Of a DNA stretch of 64,000 bases, positions 42,883 through 52,492 are shown one piece after another. The stretch spans positions 1,798,001 to 1,862,000 of the forward strand of contig NZ_JARXYJ010000001.1 in the NCBI RefSeq assembly GCF_029894425.1, read 5' to 3'. The DNA comes from Streptomyces sp. SAI-127. Its GTDB lineage: Bacteria > Actinomycetota > Actinomycetes > Streptomycetales > Streptomycetaceae. The position numbers and the translations under genes are program-made. Every line of letters starts with the position of its first letter. Positions within the stretch are counted from its first letter, which is position 1. The notes under the pieces were generated by a model. The model had not been told where the DNA came from, did no database searches, and worked only from the letters and a program-made list of their open reading frames with translations.

Positions 42883-44760
42883 TCAGCGCCGGGTCGTCGG
42901 CAGCCACACACGCATCGTCGACGGGCCGCGGTTCGCCCAGGAGTGGTACGGCACCAGCACGATCCCCTGACGCTCGGCGGCGGGCACCTCTGCCTGGTCC
43001 GGTGGCCGGTACGGCCACTCCTCGTCGTGCGGCTCGGCGAGTTCACCCGGCGCCACGACCGTGCCGTCCGGTCCGTCCACCGGCTCGGCGGCGGTGTCCA
43101 CCCGCACGGCGTCGACCTCCCGTCCGTCCGGCAGGTCCACCGACTCGGCGCAGTACACCAGGGGGCCGCGCTGGACGGCGACCGTGCCGCGTACCGCGTC
43201 GATGCGGGGGTCCGGCCCGGTCCAGCGCGGGGCGACGGGCAGTTCGAGCCGGATCTCGTCGCCGGGGCGGAAGACGCGGGTGACCGTCGCCGCGCCCGGG
43301 GCGACGGCGCGGCGGGTTCCGTCCGCGTCGACCAGCCGGGCCGTGGCACCCTCCGTCCACGCCGGGACGCGCAGGGACAGGGTCCATGGGTGGTCCGGGG
43401 ACCGGGCGATCCGTACGGTCACGGTCCCGTCGGACGGGTAGTCGGTGCGGACGCGCAGGGCGATGCCGTCGACGGAGATCTCGGCGTCCGCGTACTGGTG
43501 GAGCTGGATGCCGTGGTCGTCGACGGAAGCCAGATACGCGGGCAGCAGGGCCAGGGTGCGGGCCACGTTGGTCGGGCAGCAGGACACCGCGAACCAGGGG
43601 GCGCGCAGGCTCGATTCGGCGCGTGGGCTCACGGCGTCCGCGACCGGGACGGTGCCGCGTCGGCGGCGGTGCAGGGTGTTGGCGTAGAAGAAGGAGCGGC
43701 CGTCCTCGGAGGGCGAGGTCGCGACGACGTTGAACAGGGTCCGTTCGGCGAGGTCGGCGAAGCGTGGTTCGCCGGTGGCGAGGAGGAGGCGCCAGCTGAG
43801 CATCACGGAGGCGACGGCGGCGCAGGTCTCCGAGTAGGCGCGGTCGGGCGGGAGGACGAAGTCGTCGCCGAAGGACTCGTCGCGGTGGTGGGAGCCCATG
43901 CCGCCGGTCAGGTAGGTGCGTCGGGCGACGGTGTTCTCCCACTGCCGTACGACGGCCGCGAGGAGGTCCTCGTCCCCCGTCTCCACGGCGACGTCCACGG
44001 CACCGGCCGCAAGGTACAGGGCGCGGACGGCGTGACCGCGCAGGACGGTGGCCTGCCGGACGGGCATGTCGTCCTGGTAGTAGGCGCGGCCGAACTCGCC
44101 GTCGGCGAGCCTGCCTCGGCCCCGGCGGTCGATGAAGAGCGCCGCCTGGTCGAGGTAGCGCTGTTCGCCGGTCGCCCGGGCCAGTTCGACCAGGGCCGTC
44201 TCGATCTCGGGGTGGCCGCAAACGCCGTCGATGCCGCCGGGGCCGAAGGCGGCGCACACGTGATCGGCGGCACGCTGGGCGATCTTGGCCAGCTCGCCCT
44301 CGCCGCGGGTGCGGATCTGCGCCACGCCCGCCTGGATCAAGTGGCCGTAGCAGTACAGCTCGTGGCCCCATTCGAGGTCGCTGTAGCGGGGCTGCCGGCC
44401 GGGGCGGCCGAAGGCGGTGTTGAGGTAGCCGTCGGGTTCCTGGGCGGAGGCGATCGTCTCGGTGATCGTGTCGGAGCCGGTGCCTGCCCAGGCCATCGCT
44501 TCGAGCAGCTTGTAGACGTCGGAGTCGGCGAACTCCCGTCCGCGCCGCTCCTCCACGGGCGCGCTGAAGTTGCCGGTCCAGCCGACGCGTTCCATCCAGT
44601 CGCGGCAGTGGTCGAGGGTGGCGGTGGCGTTGACCTCCCTGCGCCGGGCCCAGAAGCCGCCGGTGATCCGGACCTCGTCGAGGCCGAGCGGCCGTAGCCG
44701 GCCGCGACTCGGTGCGACCGGTACGACAAGGTCCGTGTTCGCCTTCGACGTCGACATCAA
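42883..44760 (-). CDS. Intracellular beta-L-arabinofuranosidase-type enzyme (GH127)
   Basis: This is 625 residues without a signal peptide. The same catalytic cysteine set appears as E311/C313 (AYSETCAAV) and C394/C395 (AVSCCPTNVAR), and the beta-sandwich begins near residue 450. It would process beta-linked L-arabinosyl oligosaccharides taken up by the ABC importer encoded directly upstream; the gap is 4 bp. Two ATG codons open the gene (44760 and 44757), so the true start may be three bases later. Together with the secreted paralogue it gives an outside/inside enzyme pair. Confidence 0.9.
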   Translation of the reverse strand: MMSTSKANTDLVVPVAPSRGRLRPLGLDEVRITGGFWARRREVNATATLDHCRDWMERVGWTGNFSAPVEERRGREFADSDVYKLLEAMAWAGTGSDTITETIASAQEPDGYLNTAFGRPGRQPRYSDLEWGHELYCYGHLIQAGVAQIRTRGEGELAKIAQRAADHVCAAFGPGGIDGVCGHPEIETALVELARATGEQRYLDQAALFIDRRGRGRLADGEFGRAYYQDDMPVRQATVLRGHAVRALYLAAGAVDVAVETGDEDLLAAVVRQWENTVARRTYLTGGMGSHHRDESFGDDFVLPPDRAYSETCAAVASVMLSWRLLLATGEPRFADLAERTLFNVVATSPSEDGRSFFYANTLHRRRRGTVPVADAVSPRAESSLRAPWFAVSCCPTNVARTLALLPAYLASVDDHGIQLHQYADAEISVDGIALRVRTDYPSDGTVTVRIARSPDHPWTLSLRVPAWTEGATARLVDADGTRRAVAPGAATVTRVFRPGDEIRLELPVAPRWTGPDPRIDAVRGTVAVQRGPLVYCAESVDLPDGREVDAVRVDTAAEPVDGPDGTVVAPGELAEPHDEEWPYRPPDQAEVPAAERQGIVLVPYHSWANRGPSTMRVWLPTTRR

Positions 44761-44764
44761 CGCG

Positions 44765-45604
44765 TCATCCCTTCAGGGCGCCCGACATGAACCCGCGCAC
44801 GTAGTGCCGTTGCAGAAGCAGGAAAACGAGGAGACAGGGCACGGCGAGGACCACCACGCCCGCCTCGGTGGCGCCGTAGTCGACGGCACCCATGCTCTGT
44901 TGGCGCAGATTCGCGACGGCCAGCGGCAGGGGCGCCTTCTCGCTGTCGGAGATGAGGATCAGCGGGGCGATGAAGTCGTTCCAGGCCGCGAGGAAGGCGA
45001 AGAGGCCCACCGTGATCAGTCCCGGCCGCACCGCCGGGAGCAGCACCCGGCGCAGGGCGCCCGCGGTGCCGCAGCCGTCGACGAGGGCCGACTCCTCCAG
45101 TTCGCGGGGGACCGCCTCGAAGGAGATCCTCATCATGAAGGTGGCGAACGGGAGTTGGAACATGGCCAGCACCAGGCTCAGCCCGATCAGGGAGTTCTGG
45201 AGGTGCAGACGGCCGAGGAGGACGTAGAGGGGGATCAGGAGGGTGGCGTACGGGACCATGAGGATGGCCAGGGTCAGCAGGAACAGCAGGTTCTTGCCGG
45301 GGAAGCTGAACCGCGCGAAGGCGTAGCCGCCGAGGAGCGACACGCCGACGGTGAGCGCGACTGTGAGGGCCGAGACGACGGTCGAGTTGAGGAGGTAGCG
45401 CCACAGTCCGGCGTCGTAGTCGAGGAGTGTGCGGTAGTTGCCGAAGCCGTAGCCGGACTCCTGGGCGGTGCCGGGCTGGGCGCTGACGGAGGCCCAGGTG
45501 TTCCAGAGCAGCGGGAAGAGGAAGATGACGGCAAGGCCGGAGGCGACGACGTAGTACGGCGTCTGTCCGAGAGCCCGGGTGCGCACGGCGCGGTCTCCCT
45601 TCAT
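44765..45604 (-). CDS. Carbohydrate ABC transporter permease (MalG type)
   Basis: This is 279 residues with six membrane helices and the EAA loop (EESALVDGCGTAGALRRVLL, then PAVRPGLITVG). It is the second permease of a sugar importer; the ATG overlaps the first permease stop (ATGA). No ATP-binding protein gene is present, so it probably uses a shared MsiK-type ATPase encoded elsewhere, as Streptomyces sugar importers commonly do. The GH127 gene follows by 4 bp, linking uptake directly to hydrolysis. Confidence 0.92.
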   Translation of the reverse strand: MKGDRAVRTRALGQTPYYVVASGLAVIFLFPLLWNTWASVSAQPGTAQESGYGFGNYRTLLDYDAGLWRYLLNSTVVSALTVALTVGVSLLGGYAFARFSFPGKNLLFLLTLAILMVPYATLLIPLYVLLGRLHLQNSLIGLSLVLAMFQLPFATFMMRISFEAVPRELEESALVDGCGTAGALRRVLLPAVRPGLITVGLFAFLAAWNDFIAPLILISDSEKAPLPLAVANLRQQSMGAVDYGATEAGVVVLAVPCLLVFLLLQRHYVRGFMSGALKG

Positions 45605-46545
45605 GATTCGTCGGCGTGCCGCAGACCGCGGAACTGCACGGCGTTGAGGAGGAGCAGCGCGGCCAGCACGATGATCGAAAGGGCCGCCGCGGTACCGAGG
45701 TCGAGCCGCTGGAACGCCTCCCGGTAGATCAACTGCACCACCGTCACCGTGCTGTTGTCCGGGCCGCCCTTGGTCAGGACGAAGAACTGGTCGAAGGCGA
45801 GCAGCGATCCGGTCACGCACAGCAGCAGGGACAGGGCGAGGGAGGGCCGCAGCAGCGGCAGGGTGATGGAGCGGAAGATCTGGCCGCGGCTCGCGCCGTC
45901 CATGCGCGCCGCCTCGTACAGCTCGTGCGGGATGCGCTGGAGGCCGACGAGCAGGATCAGCATGTAGAAGCCGGCGAACTTCCAGACGACGAGGAACACC
46001 GTCGACAGCAGGGCGGAGGTCGGTGTGCCGAGAAAGGACACCGGGCCGTCGACCAGGCCGAGGTCCTCCAGGGGGCGGCTCAGGGGGCCGGTGGTGGGGC
46101 TGTACATGCCCCAGAACAGCAGGGAGGCGGAGGCCAGCCCGAGGGCGCCCGGCAGGAAGTAGACCGTGCGGAAGAAGCCGGTGCCGGGGCGGGACTCCTG
46201 CACCAGCAGCGCGAGGAGGAGCGCGAGACCGAGGAGGACGACGGTGACGATCCCCGTGTAGAGGAGCGTGAAGCGCACCGCGGGCCAGAACAGGGTGCTG
46301 TCGGCGACGTCCGTGTAGTTCTCGGGGGTGTTGCCACCCTGGTCGCCGGCGAGCAACGGCCAGTCGTGGAGCGACATCTGGCCGACTAGGAGGAGGGGCA
46401 GGACGAAGAGGACGGCGACGAACACGGCTGTCGGGGTGGCGTATCCGAGGCCTTGGAGGGTGCGGGAATGCCACAGGCGGCGCTGACGGTGTTCCGTCCG
46501 GACCAGGGGTTCGACCGCCTCCCGGTCCGGTGCCTTCACCTGCAT
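45601..46545 (-). CDS. Carbohydrate ABC transporter permease (MalF type)
   Basis: This is 314 residues. Six helices follow a cytoplasmic N-terminus, and the EAA loop is EAARMDGASRGQIFRSITLP. ATG 46545 is chosen over 46575 for the GAGGAGGGA box just upstream. It comes 32 bp after the binding-protein gene. It forms the channel with the MalG-type subunit. Confidence 0.92.
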   Translation of the reverse strand: MQVKAPDREAVEPLVRTEHRQRRLWHSRTLQGLGYATPTAVFVAVLFVLPLLLVGQMSLHDWPLLAGDQGGNTPENYTDVADSTLFWPAVRFTLLYTGIVTVVLLGLALLLALLVQESRPGTGFFRTVYFLPGALGLASASLLFWGMYSPTTGPLSRPLEDLGLVDGPVSFLGTPTSALLSTVFLVVWKFAGFYMLILLVGLQRIPHELYEAARMDGASRGQIFRSITLPLLRPSLALSLLLCVTGSLLAFDQFFVLTKGGPDNSTVTVVQLIYREAFQRLDLGTAAALSIIVLAALLLLNAVQFRGLRHADES

Positions 46546-46577
46546 GTCCCTCCTCAGCCGTAGGCCCTGCGGCATGG

Positions 46578-47891
46578 TCAGTCGGTCAGTGAGGCGGTGA
46601 CGGCCTCGTTGTCCTTCTCGACCTTCGCCGCGTCACCGAAGACGGCGTCGCGCATCAGCGTCAGCCAGGGCCCGTTGGGGTCGTTGAAGGTCTGGCCGAA
46701 CTTCAGGGCGTAAGGGGTACGGCCGTCCCCCACCAGCTGGTTGATGGTGACCAGGCGCGGGTCGGCCTTGGAGTACTTGTTGGACGCGAGGTCGGTGCGG
46801 GCCACCACGTCCTTGTGCGCGGCGACCACGTCGACCTGTGCCTCGTCGCCCAGGGACCAGGCGAGGAAGTTCCAGGCCTGGTCGGTCTTGTCGCTGGTGG
46901 CGGAGATGCCGATGGCGTCCCCGCCGACGAAGGTGGACCTGCCGCCGTCGGGTCCGGGGATCGGGGCGACACCGAGGTCGAGGTCCTTGGGCATCAGGCC
47001 CAGGGTCGTCGACGGCATGGGCATCACGCCGACCTTGCCCTTCGGGAAGACACCGGTCCAGGTCACCCCGGTCTCGTCGCGGGCGCCGGGGGCCACGATG
47101 TCGTCCTGGACCCAGCCGCGGTAGGTGTCGTAGACCTTCTCGGCGGTGTCGGAGGCCAGGAGGGCCTCGGTGCCGTCCTTGTTCAGTACGTCCTCGCCGG
47201 CGGCCCAGATCGACGGCCACCAGGTGAAGACGCCGCAGCCGCCGCAGTTGCCGCCGAAGAAGGTGCCGCTGACGCCGCCGCCCAGCTTGTCCACGGCCCG
47301 GGCCTGTCGGTCCCATTCGGCCAGAGTGGTGGGCGGCTTGTCCGGGTCGAGCTTCGCCCGGCGGTAGAGGTCCTTGTTGTAGAAGAGCACCGAGAGGTCG
47401 AGGGTGTGCGGGACGACGTACTTCTTTCCGTCGTACGTGCCCGCCTTGATGTGCGACTGGGCGAGGTCGTCCGCGAAGGGCAGGGCGTCGATGCGGTCGG
47501 TGAGGTCGGCGAAGAGCCGGCTGGAGGTGTAGTTCGGGACGAACACCACGTCGGAGGCGAAGAGGTCGGGGAGGTCCTTGGAGCCGGCGGCCGCGCCGAC
47601 CTTGGCCTGGTAGTCGTCGGTGGGGACGACGGTCAGTTCGATCTTGTTCTTGTGGTGGGCGTTGTACGCCTTGACCAGGGCCTCGCTCTGCGGGCGGGTC
47701 GCCGCGCGGGTCCACATCGTCAGCGTGGCGCCGTCGTCGACGCCCTTCGCGTCCGCTGTACCCCCTCCCCCGCCGCCCGGGTCGTCGTCCCCCGATCCGC
47801 AGGCCGTGGCCAGGCCGACGGTGGCGGCCAGGGCGACTGCGGCGGTGACGAGTCGGCGGACGGGTCCACGCGATCCGAACGGGCTCCCCAT
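46578..47891 (-). CDS. Sugar-binding lipoprotein of the ABC importer
   Basis: This is 437 residues of the SBP_bac_1 type. The lipobox LATAC (cysteine at about residue 31) follows a positively charged start (GSRGPVRRLVTAAVALAATV), so the mature protein is lipid-anchored outside the membrane. A Gly-rich linker precedes the two-lobed binding domain (LTMWTRAATRPQSEALVKAY; TDQAWNFLAWSLGDEAQ). It is the first gene of the importer unit and is divergent from the LacI gene. An AAGGGGG box precedes the ATG. The ligand is inferred to be an L-arabinose-rich oligosaccharide from the neighbours. Confidence 0.92.
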   Translation of the reverse strand: MGSPFGSRGPVRRLVTAAVALAATVGLATACGSGDDDPGGGGGGTADAKGVDDGATLTMWTRAATRPQSEALVKAYNAHHKNKIELTVVPTDDYQAKVGAAAGSKDLPDLFASDVVFVPNYTSSRLFADLTDRIDALPFADDLAQSHIKAGTYDGKKYVVPHTLDLSVLFYNKDLYRRAKLDPDKPPTTLAEWDRQARAVDKLGGGVSGTFFGGNCGGCGVFTWWPSIWAAGEDVLNKDGTEALLASDTAEKVYDTYRGWVQDDIVAPGARDETGVTWTGVFPKGKVGVMPMPSTTLGLMPKDLDLGVAPIPGPDGGRSTFVGGDAIGISATSDKTDQAWNFLAWSLGDEAQVDVVAAHKDVVARTDLASNKYSKADPRLVTINQLVGDGRTPYALKFGQTFNDPNGPWLTLMRDAVFGDAAKVEKDNEAVTASLTD

Positions 47892-47931
47892 GACGATCCC
47901 CCTTCGTGACGAGCACCCGGAAGAAACGAGC

Positions 47932-47945
47932 CGAAAAGGCTTTCG
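47932..47945. promoter_or_regulatory. Candidate LacI operator 1
   Basis: CGAAAAGGCTTTCG is a near-dyad (CGAAA/TTTCG around AGGC) 41 bp before the binding-protein start. It resembles sites of LacI/GalR regulators. Confidence 0.4.
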
Positions 47946-48010
47946 TCAAGCTAGAACCGAGCTCAGTGCCCGTCAATCCCCCGCGCAGAACAACGAGTTC
48001 AGGTGGGCGA

Positions 48011-48024
48011 GCGAAAATTCTCGC
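48011..48024. promoter_or_regulatory. Candidate LacI operator 2
   Basis: GCGAAAATTCTCGC is a 14-bp palindrome with one mismatched pair, 41 bp before the LacI start. It could serve autoregulation. Confidence 0.45.
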
Positions 48025-48064
48025 GTACGGTTGAGAGTGCGCGACGCGAGACAGGAGACCCCGT

Positions 48065-49093
48065 ATGACACCCGCCCCCGGCCCCGCTCGTTCGCACACC
48101 GCCACCCTCACCGACGTCGCCCGGCTCGCCGGCGTCTCGGTGGCCACGGCGTCCAAGGCCCTCAACGGCCGCAGCCAGGTGCGCGCCGAGACCCGGCAGC
48201 GGGTGATCGAGGCGGCGGAGCGGCTGTCGTTCCGGCCCAACCAGCTGGCCCGGGGACTGCTCGCCGGGCGGACCGGCACCGTAGGACTGCTCACCAGCGA
48301 CCTGGAGGGCAGATTCAGCATCCCGATCCTCATGGGGGCCGAGGACGCCTTCGGTGCGGGCGAGGTCGCGGTGTTCCTGTGCGACGCCCGCGGTGACGCG
48401 ATCCGCGAGCAGCACCATGTGCGCGCGCTGCTCGGGCGCCGGGTCGACGGGCTGATCGTGGTGGGCAGCCGGACCGATCCACGCCCCTCCCTGGGCCGTG
48501 ACCTGCCCGTTCCCGTCGTGTACGCGTACGCGCCCTCCGACGACCCGGCGGATCTGTCGATCGTGCCCGACAACGTGGACGCGGGCCGGATCGCGGTCGA
48601 GCATCTGCTGGCCTGCGGCCGTACCCGGATCGCGCACATCACCGGAGACCCGGGCTATCTCGCCGCGCGGGACCGGGCGGACGGCGCCCGGGCGGCGCTC
48701 GTGGGCGCGGGGCTGGACTTCGTCGGGGAACCGCGGTTCGCGGAATGGTCGGAGGGGTGGGGGCGGGCGGCCACCGCGATGCTGCTGGAGCGGCACGCCG
48801 ACGTGGACGCGGTGCTGTGCGGCAGCGACCAGATCGCGCGCGGGGTCATCGAGATCCTGCGGGAGCGCGGGCACCGGGTACCGGAGGACGTGGCGGTCAT
48901 GGGCTTCGACAACTGGCAGGTCCTGACCTCGGCGTCCCGGCCGCCGCTGACGAGCGTCGACATGAACCTGGAGCAGGTCGGGCGGGCGGCCGCCCAGGCA
49001 CTGTTCGGGGCGATCGACGGCATTCCCCGCTCGGGGGTGGAGACGCTGCCGTGCCGGGTGGTGATCCGGGGGTCCACGGCTCACCTGTCCTGA
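48065..49093 (+). CDS. LacI-family transcriptional regulator
   Basis: This is 342 residues. The N-terminal helix-turn-helix and hinge (TLTDVARLAGVSVATASKAL, then FRPNQLARGL) occupy residues 14-65. A periplasmic-binding-protein-like effector domain follows (GLIVVGSRT, PEDVAVMGFDNW). It lies between the importer (minus strand) and the two secreted glycosidases (plus strand). Similar CGAAAA-type motifs appear in front of the binding protein, before itself and before the glycosidase at 49202. It is therefore the likely local repressor, released by a sugar from the degraded polymer. Confidence 0.92.
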   Translation: MTPAPGPARSHTATLTDVARLAGVSVATASKALNGRSQVRAETRQRVIEAAERLSFRPNQLARGLLAGRTGTVGLLTSDLEGRFSIPILMGAEDAFGAGEVAVFLCDARGDAIREQHHVRALLGRRVDGLIVVGSRTDPRPSLGRDLPVPVVYAYAPSDDPADLSIVPDNVDAGRIAVEHLLACGRTRIAHITGDPGYLAARDRADGARAALVGAGLDFVGEPRFAEWSEGWGRAATAMLLERHADVDAVLCGSDQIARGVIEILRERGHRVPEDVAVMGFDNWQVLTSASRPPLTSVDMNLEQVGRAAAQALFGAIDGIPRSGVETLPCRVVIRGSTAHLS

Positions 49094-49158
49094 ACCATGC
49101 GGTTCCCGAACTCGGTCCCCAACGACCTCTCTTGACACTCCATCAGCTCGCTCCTACG

Positions 49159-49184
49159 TTGCGAAAACCTTTTAGGTCGTTTCA
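49159..49184 (+). promoter_or_regulatory. Candidate LacI operator 3, upstream of the 1,096-residue glycosidase
   Basis: The block TTGCGAAAACCTTTTAGGTC with CGTTTCAG carries CGAAAA and CGTTTC half-sites and an internal CCT..AGG pair. It sits 18 bp before the start, close enough to overlap the promoter. Confidence 0.4.
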
Positions 49185-49201
49185 GCAAAGGGGAGCATCC
49201 G

Positions 49202-52200
49202 ATGCGAAGACGAACTGCGCCGCGAAGGCGAACCGGGACCGTACCCCAGCGCCTCCTCGTGATCCTGGCGCTCCTGCTGTGTTCCGTCTCTCTCGCGGCC
49301 CCCGCCCGTGCCGCGCAGACCATCGGGTTCCCCACCTTCACCGGGCCCGCGATCCCCGCCCCGCCCGTCGCCCAGACCACCGGCGACATGATGCGGGCCA
49401 TCTACGACGCGGAGAGCTCGGGCACCGACTTCTGGATGGACCGGCTGCTGGCCCGCACCGGCGACGACCCGGCCGGGCCCTGGCTGATGAGCCGCGGACG
49501 GGCGCTCTTCATGAAGGAGCACGACCCCGCCCGGCTCGGGTTCGCCGGCAAGGTCGCCTACTGGGAGAGCATCAACGACAGCAGCGCCTACACGGTGGCG
49601 ATCACGCCGGGCACCTTCACCGAGCAGGTCTCCCAGCGCCGTCAGACGCCCAGCCACTGGAAGAGCGTCCACACCAGCGGCTCGGTGTCGGTCGAGCAGA
49701 CCAAGTTCATCACCGACAACAACGTCGCCGTGACGAACCTGTCGATCAAGAACAACGGCAGCAGCCCGACCACCCTGCAACTGCGGGCGACCTCGCCGTA
49801 CGCCACCACGGGCACCGGCAGCGAGCTGACCGGCCAGGTCAACGCCTACAACAACCTCACCACCGTCCGGCCCCGGCTCACCGGCGACGGTTTCAGCGTG
49901 TCCGGCGGCGGACTCAACCGGTCGGTGACGATCGCGGCCGGGGCCACGGCGAACGCCAAGGTGGTCATGGGCTTCGTCACCGACGAGATCCCCGAGTCGC
50001 TCAGCGAGTACCAGGCCTACGCGGGCCACTCCAACGCGACCGCCTTCGCGACCCATGTCCGGGCCTACAACCTGTGGTGGGCACAGAACGTCCCCTACAT
50101 CGACGTACCGGAACCGGCGATCAAGAAGAACATCTACTACCGCTGGTGGCTGATGCGCTTCAACAACCTCGACGCCGACATCCCCGGGCAGACCTTCCAG
50201 TTCCCGACCTCCACCGAGGGCGTCCTCGGCTACAACAACGCGATCGCGCTGACCCAGCCGATGCACATCGACGACCTCAAATACCTGCGCAACCCGGCCT
50301 ATTCCTACGGGGACTGGCTCAGCGTCGGCCAGGTCTCCAAGGGCGGCCGCTTCCTCGACAACCCGGGCGATCCGGCGAACTGGTCGAACAGCTACACCCA
50401 GTACATCGCTGAGGCGGCCTGGAAGAGCTATCAGATCCACGGCGGCCAGCCGGCGATCGCGGGCCAACTCGCGCACTACGCCGAGGGCGACGTGAAGGGA
50501 CAGCTCGCCCACTACGACCACGACAACAACAGGCTGATCGAATACGACTGGGGCGCCCTGACCGGCAACGACGCCGACGCCGTCTCCTTCCACTGGAAGC
50601 CCGGGAACATGGACCGCGCCGAGTCCGCCTACCAGTACAGCGGGGCTCTCGCCGCCGCCCAGGCCTACGAGGCGACCGGCAACACGGCCAAGGCAGCGGA
50701 GATGCGCACGCTGGCCAACCAGATCAAGGACGCCATCGTCAACGTGCTCTGGAACCCCAACCGGCAGTTGTTCGAGCACCGGTTGAAGTCGACCAACGAG
50801 TGGGTGCCCTGGAAGGAGATCAACAACTACTACCCGTTCTCGGTCGGGGCAGTCCCCGACACGGCGACGTACAAGCAGGCGTTGCGCCTCTACGACGACC
50901 CCGCCCAGTACCCGGTCTTCCCCTTCTACACGGCCAACCAGGTCGACAAGAAGGCGGCCGCCGACGCGGGCGAGCCCGGCTCCAACAACTTCTCCACCAT
51001 CAACTCCACCGTGCAGTTCCGGCTCTACTCCTCGGTGCTGCGCAACTATCCCAACTCCTGGATGAAGGCGGCCGACTACAAGAAGCTCCTCTACTGGAAC
51101 GCCTGGGCGCAGTACGTCGGCGGCGACACCCGGTGGCCGGACGCCAACGAGTTCTGGGCGGACTGGAACGGCAGCGCGATCACCTACCGTTCGTGGATCC
51201 ACCACAACATCCTCGGCAGCAGCAACTGGACAGTGATCGAGGACGTGGCGGGGCTGCGGCCGCGCAACGACGCCAAGGTGGAACTCTCCCCCATCGACAT
51301 CGGCTGGGACCACTTCACGGTCAACAACCTCCGTTACCGGGGCGCCGACCTGTCGATCGTCTGGGACGACCCGGCCGACGGTGTGGTGCGCTACCCGGGC
51401 ATCCCGGAGGGCTACTCGATCTACGTCAACGGCAACCGGGTCGCCACGGTCGGCTCGCTGGTGCCCTTCACCTGGGATCCGGCCACCGGTGCCGTCACCA
51501 CGAGCGGCACGGTCACCCACCACACGGCCGTCGCCGGGCTCAAGGCGCCGAACCAGGTCGTGCAGGACAGCCCCCGCATGGTCGACATGCTCGCCAAGGC
51601 CGGCGTCGACCTCACCGCCGACCTGACGAACCTCGCCGCCGGGGCGACCGTGTCCGCCTCCTCCACCGGCTCCGGCAGCACGGTGGGCGGCGCGGTCGAC
51701 GGCTACCCCACCAACGAACCGTTCTGGGGCGCCGGCGGATCGGCCGCCCAGGACTGGTACGAGCTGAACTTCGGCACGGCCCGCACGCTCAACGAGGTGC
51801 GTCTGTACTTCAAGGACAGCCGCCCGGCGAGTACGACCTACCGGGCGCCGTCGGCGTACACGGTCCAATACCACAACGGCAGTTCATGGGTGGACGCCCC
51901 GAGCCAGACGAAGAGTCCGGCGGCACCGCGTGCCAACTACAACCTGGTGCGGTTCCCGGCGATCAGCGCCCAGCGTGTGCGCATCCTGGCCACCAACGCG
52001 TCCGGCGCCAGGACCGGCCTGACCGAGGTCAAGGTGTTCAACCGGGGCGGGGTACAGCCACCGGCCAACCAGGCGGCATCGGCGACGGCTTCGGCGTCGT
52101 ACACCTCCTCCTGGGAGAGTGTCTCGGCGGTCAACGACGGCATCGATCCGCCCTCGTCCAACGACACCGTCAACCCGCGCTGGGGCACCTGGCCGGAGAC

Positions 52201-52492
52201 CGGGCAGCAGTGGGCCGAACTGACCTGGCCGACGGCGAAGACCCTGAACAAGGCCGACGTGTACTTCTTCGACGACGACCAGGGCATCGACGTGCCCGCC
52301 TCCTGGAAGCTGCAGTACTGGAACGGCAGCGCGTACGTCGACGTGCCGGGGGCGAGCGGCTATCCGCTGGCCAAGAACCAGTACAACAGCGTCACTTTCA
52401 CCGCCACCGACACCACCCGGCTGCGGGTGCTGCTCACGAGCAACGGCACGAACTCCGTCGGCCTCCTCGAAGCAAAGGTGTACGGCCCGTGA
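49202..52492 (+). CDS. Large secreted MGH1-like glycoside hydrolase with two C-terminal sugar-binding modules
   Basis: This is 1,096 residues. A Sec signal (VPQRLLVILALLLCSVSLAA, ending AARAAQ-like near 38) precedes a beta-rich N-domain (about 40-280). An (alpha/alpha)6 barrel of the mannosyl-oligosaccharide-glucosidase (MGH1-like) type fills about 290-720 (IYYRWWLMRFNNLDADIPG, EIDWGA-like acidic turns such as IEYDWGALTGND). F5/8 type C-like modules occupy about 810-950 and 955-1095 (AVDGYPTNEPFWG; AVNDGIDPPSSND). The exact GH family and bond are not certain. GH63-related and GH142-like arabinofuranosidase are possibilities. The ricin-GH43 gene overlaps its stop (GTGA). Confidence 0.82.
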   Translation: MRRRTAPRRRTGTVPQRLLVILALLLCSVSLAAPARAAQTIGFPTFTGPAIPAPPVAQTTGDMMRAIYDAESSGTDFWMDRLLARTGDDPAGPWLMSRGRALFMKEHDPARLGFAGKVAYWESINDSSAYTVAITPGTFTEQVSQRRQTPSHWKSVHTSGSVSVEQTKFITDNNVAVTNLSIKNNGSSPTTLQLRATSPYATTGTGSELTGQVNAYNNLTTVRPRLTGDGFSVSGGGLNRSVTIAAGATANAKVVMGFVTDEIPESLSEYQAYAGHSNATAFATHVRAYNLWWAQNVPYIDVPEPAIKKNIYYRWWLMRFNNLDADIPGQTFQFPTSTEGVLGYNNAIALTQPMHIDDLKYLRNPAYSYGDWLSVGQVSKGGRFLDNPGDPANWSNSYTQYIAEAAWKSYQIHGGQPAIAGQLAHYAEGDVKGQLAHYDHDNNRLIEYDWGALTGNDADAVSFHWKPGNMDRAESAYQYSGALAAAQAYEATGNTAKAAEMRTLANQIKDAIVNVLWNPNRQLFEHRLKSTNEWVPWKEINNYYPFSVGAVPDTATYKQALRLYDDPAQYPVFPFYTANQVDKKAAADAGEPGSNNFSTINSTVQFRLYSSVLRNYPNSWMKAADYKKLLYWNAWAQYVGGDTRWPDANEFWADWNGSAITYRSWIHHNILGSSNWTVIEDVAGLRPRNDAKVELSPIDIGWDHFTVNNLRYRGADLSIVWDDPADGVVRYPGIPEGYSIYVNGNRVATVGSLVPFTWDPATGAVTTSGTVTHHTAVAGLKAPNQVVQDSPRMVDMLAKAGVDLTADLTNLAAGATVSASSTGSGSTVGGAVDGYPTNEPFWGAGGSAAQDWYELNFGTARTLNEVRLYFKDSRPASTTYRAPSAYTVQYHNGSSWVDAPSQTKSPAAPRANYNLVRFPAISAQRVRILATNASGARTGLTEVKVFNRGGVQPPANQAASATASASYTSSWESVSAVNDGIDPPSSNDTVNPRWGTWPETGQQWAELTWPTAKTLNKADVYFFDDDQGIDVPASWKLQYWNGSAYVDVPGASGYPLAKNQYNSVTFTATDTTRLRVLLTSNGTNSVGLLEAKVYGP

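Noticed and set aside
44765..46474. Single 569-residue protein spanning both permeases
   Set aside because: The upstream half is a shadow of the MalF-type permease in another frame; the real MalG-type start is ATG 45604.
49172..51874. Minus-strand frame of 900 residues opposite the large glycosidase
   Set aside because: Composition is Val/Gly/Arg-rich without domains, and the plus strand encodes a signal peptide and recognisable modules.
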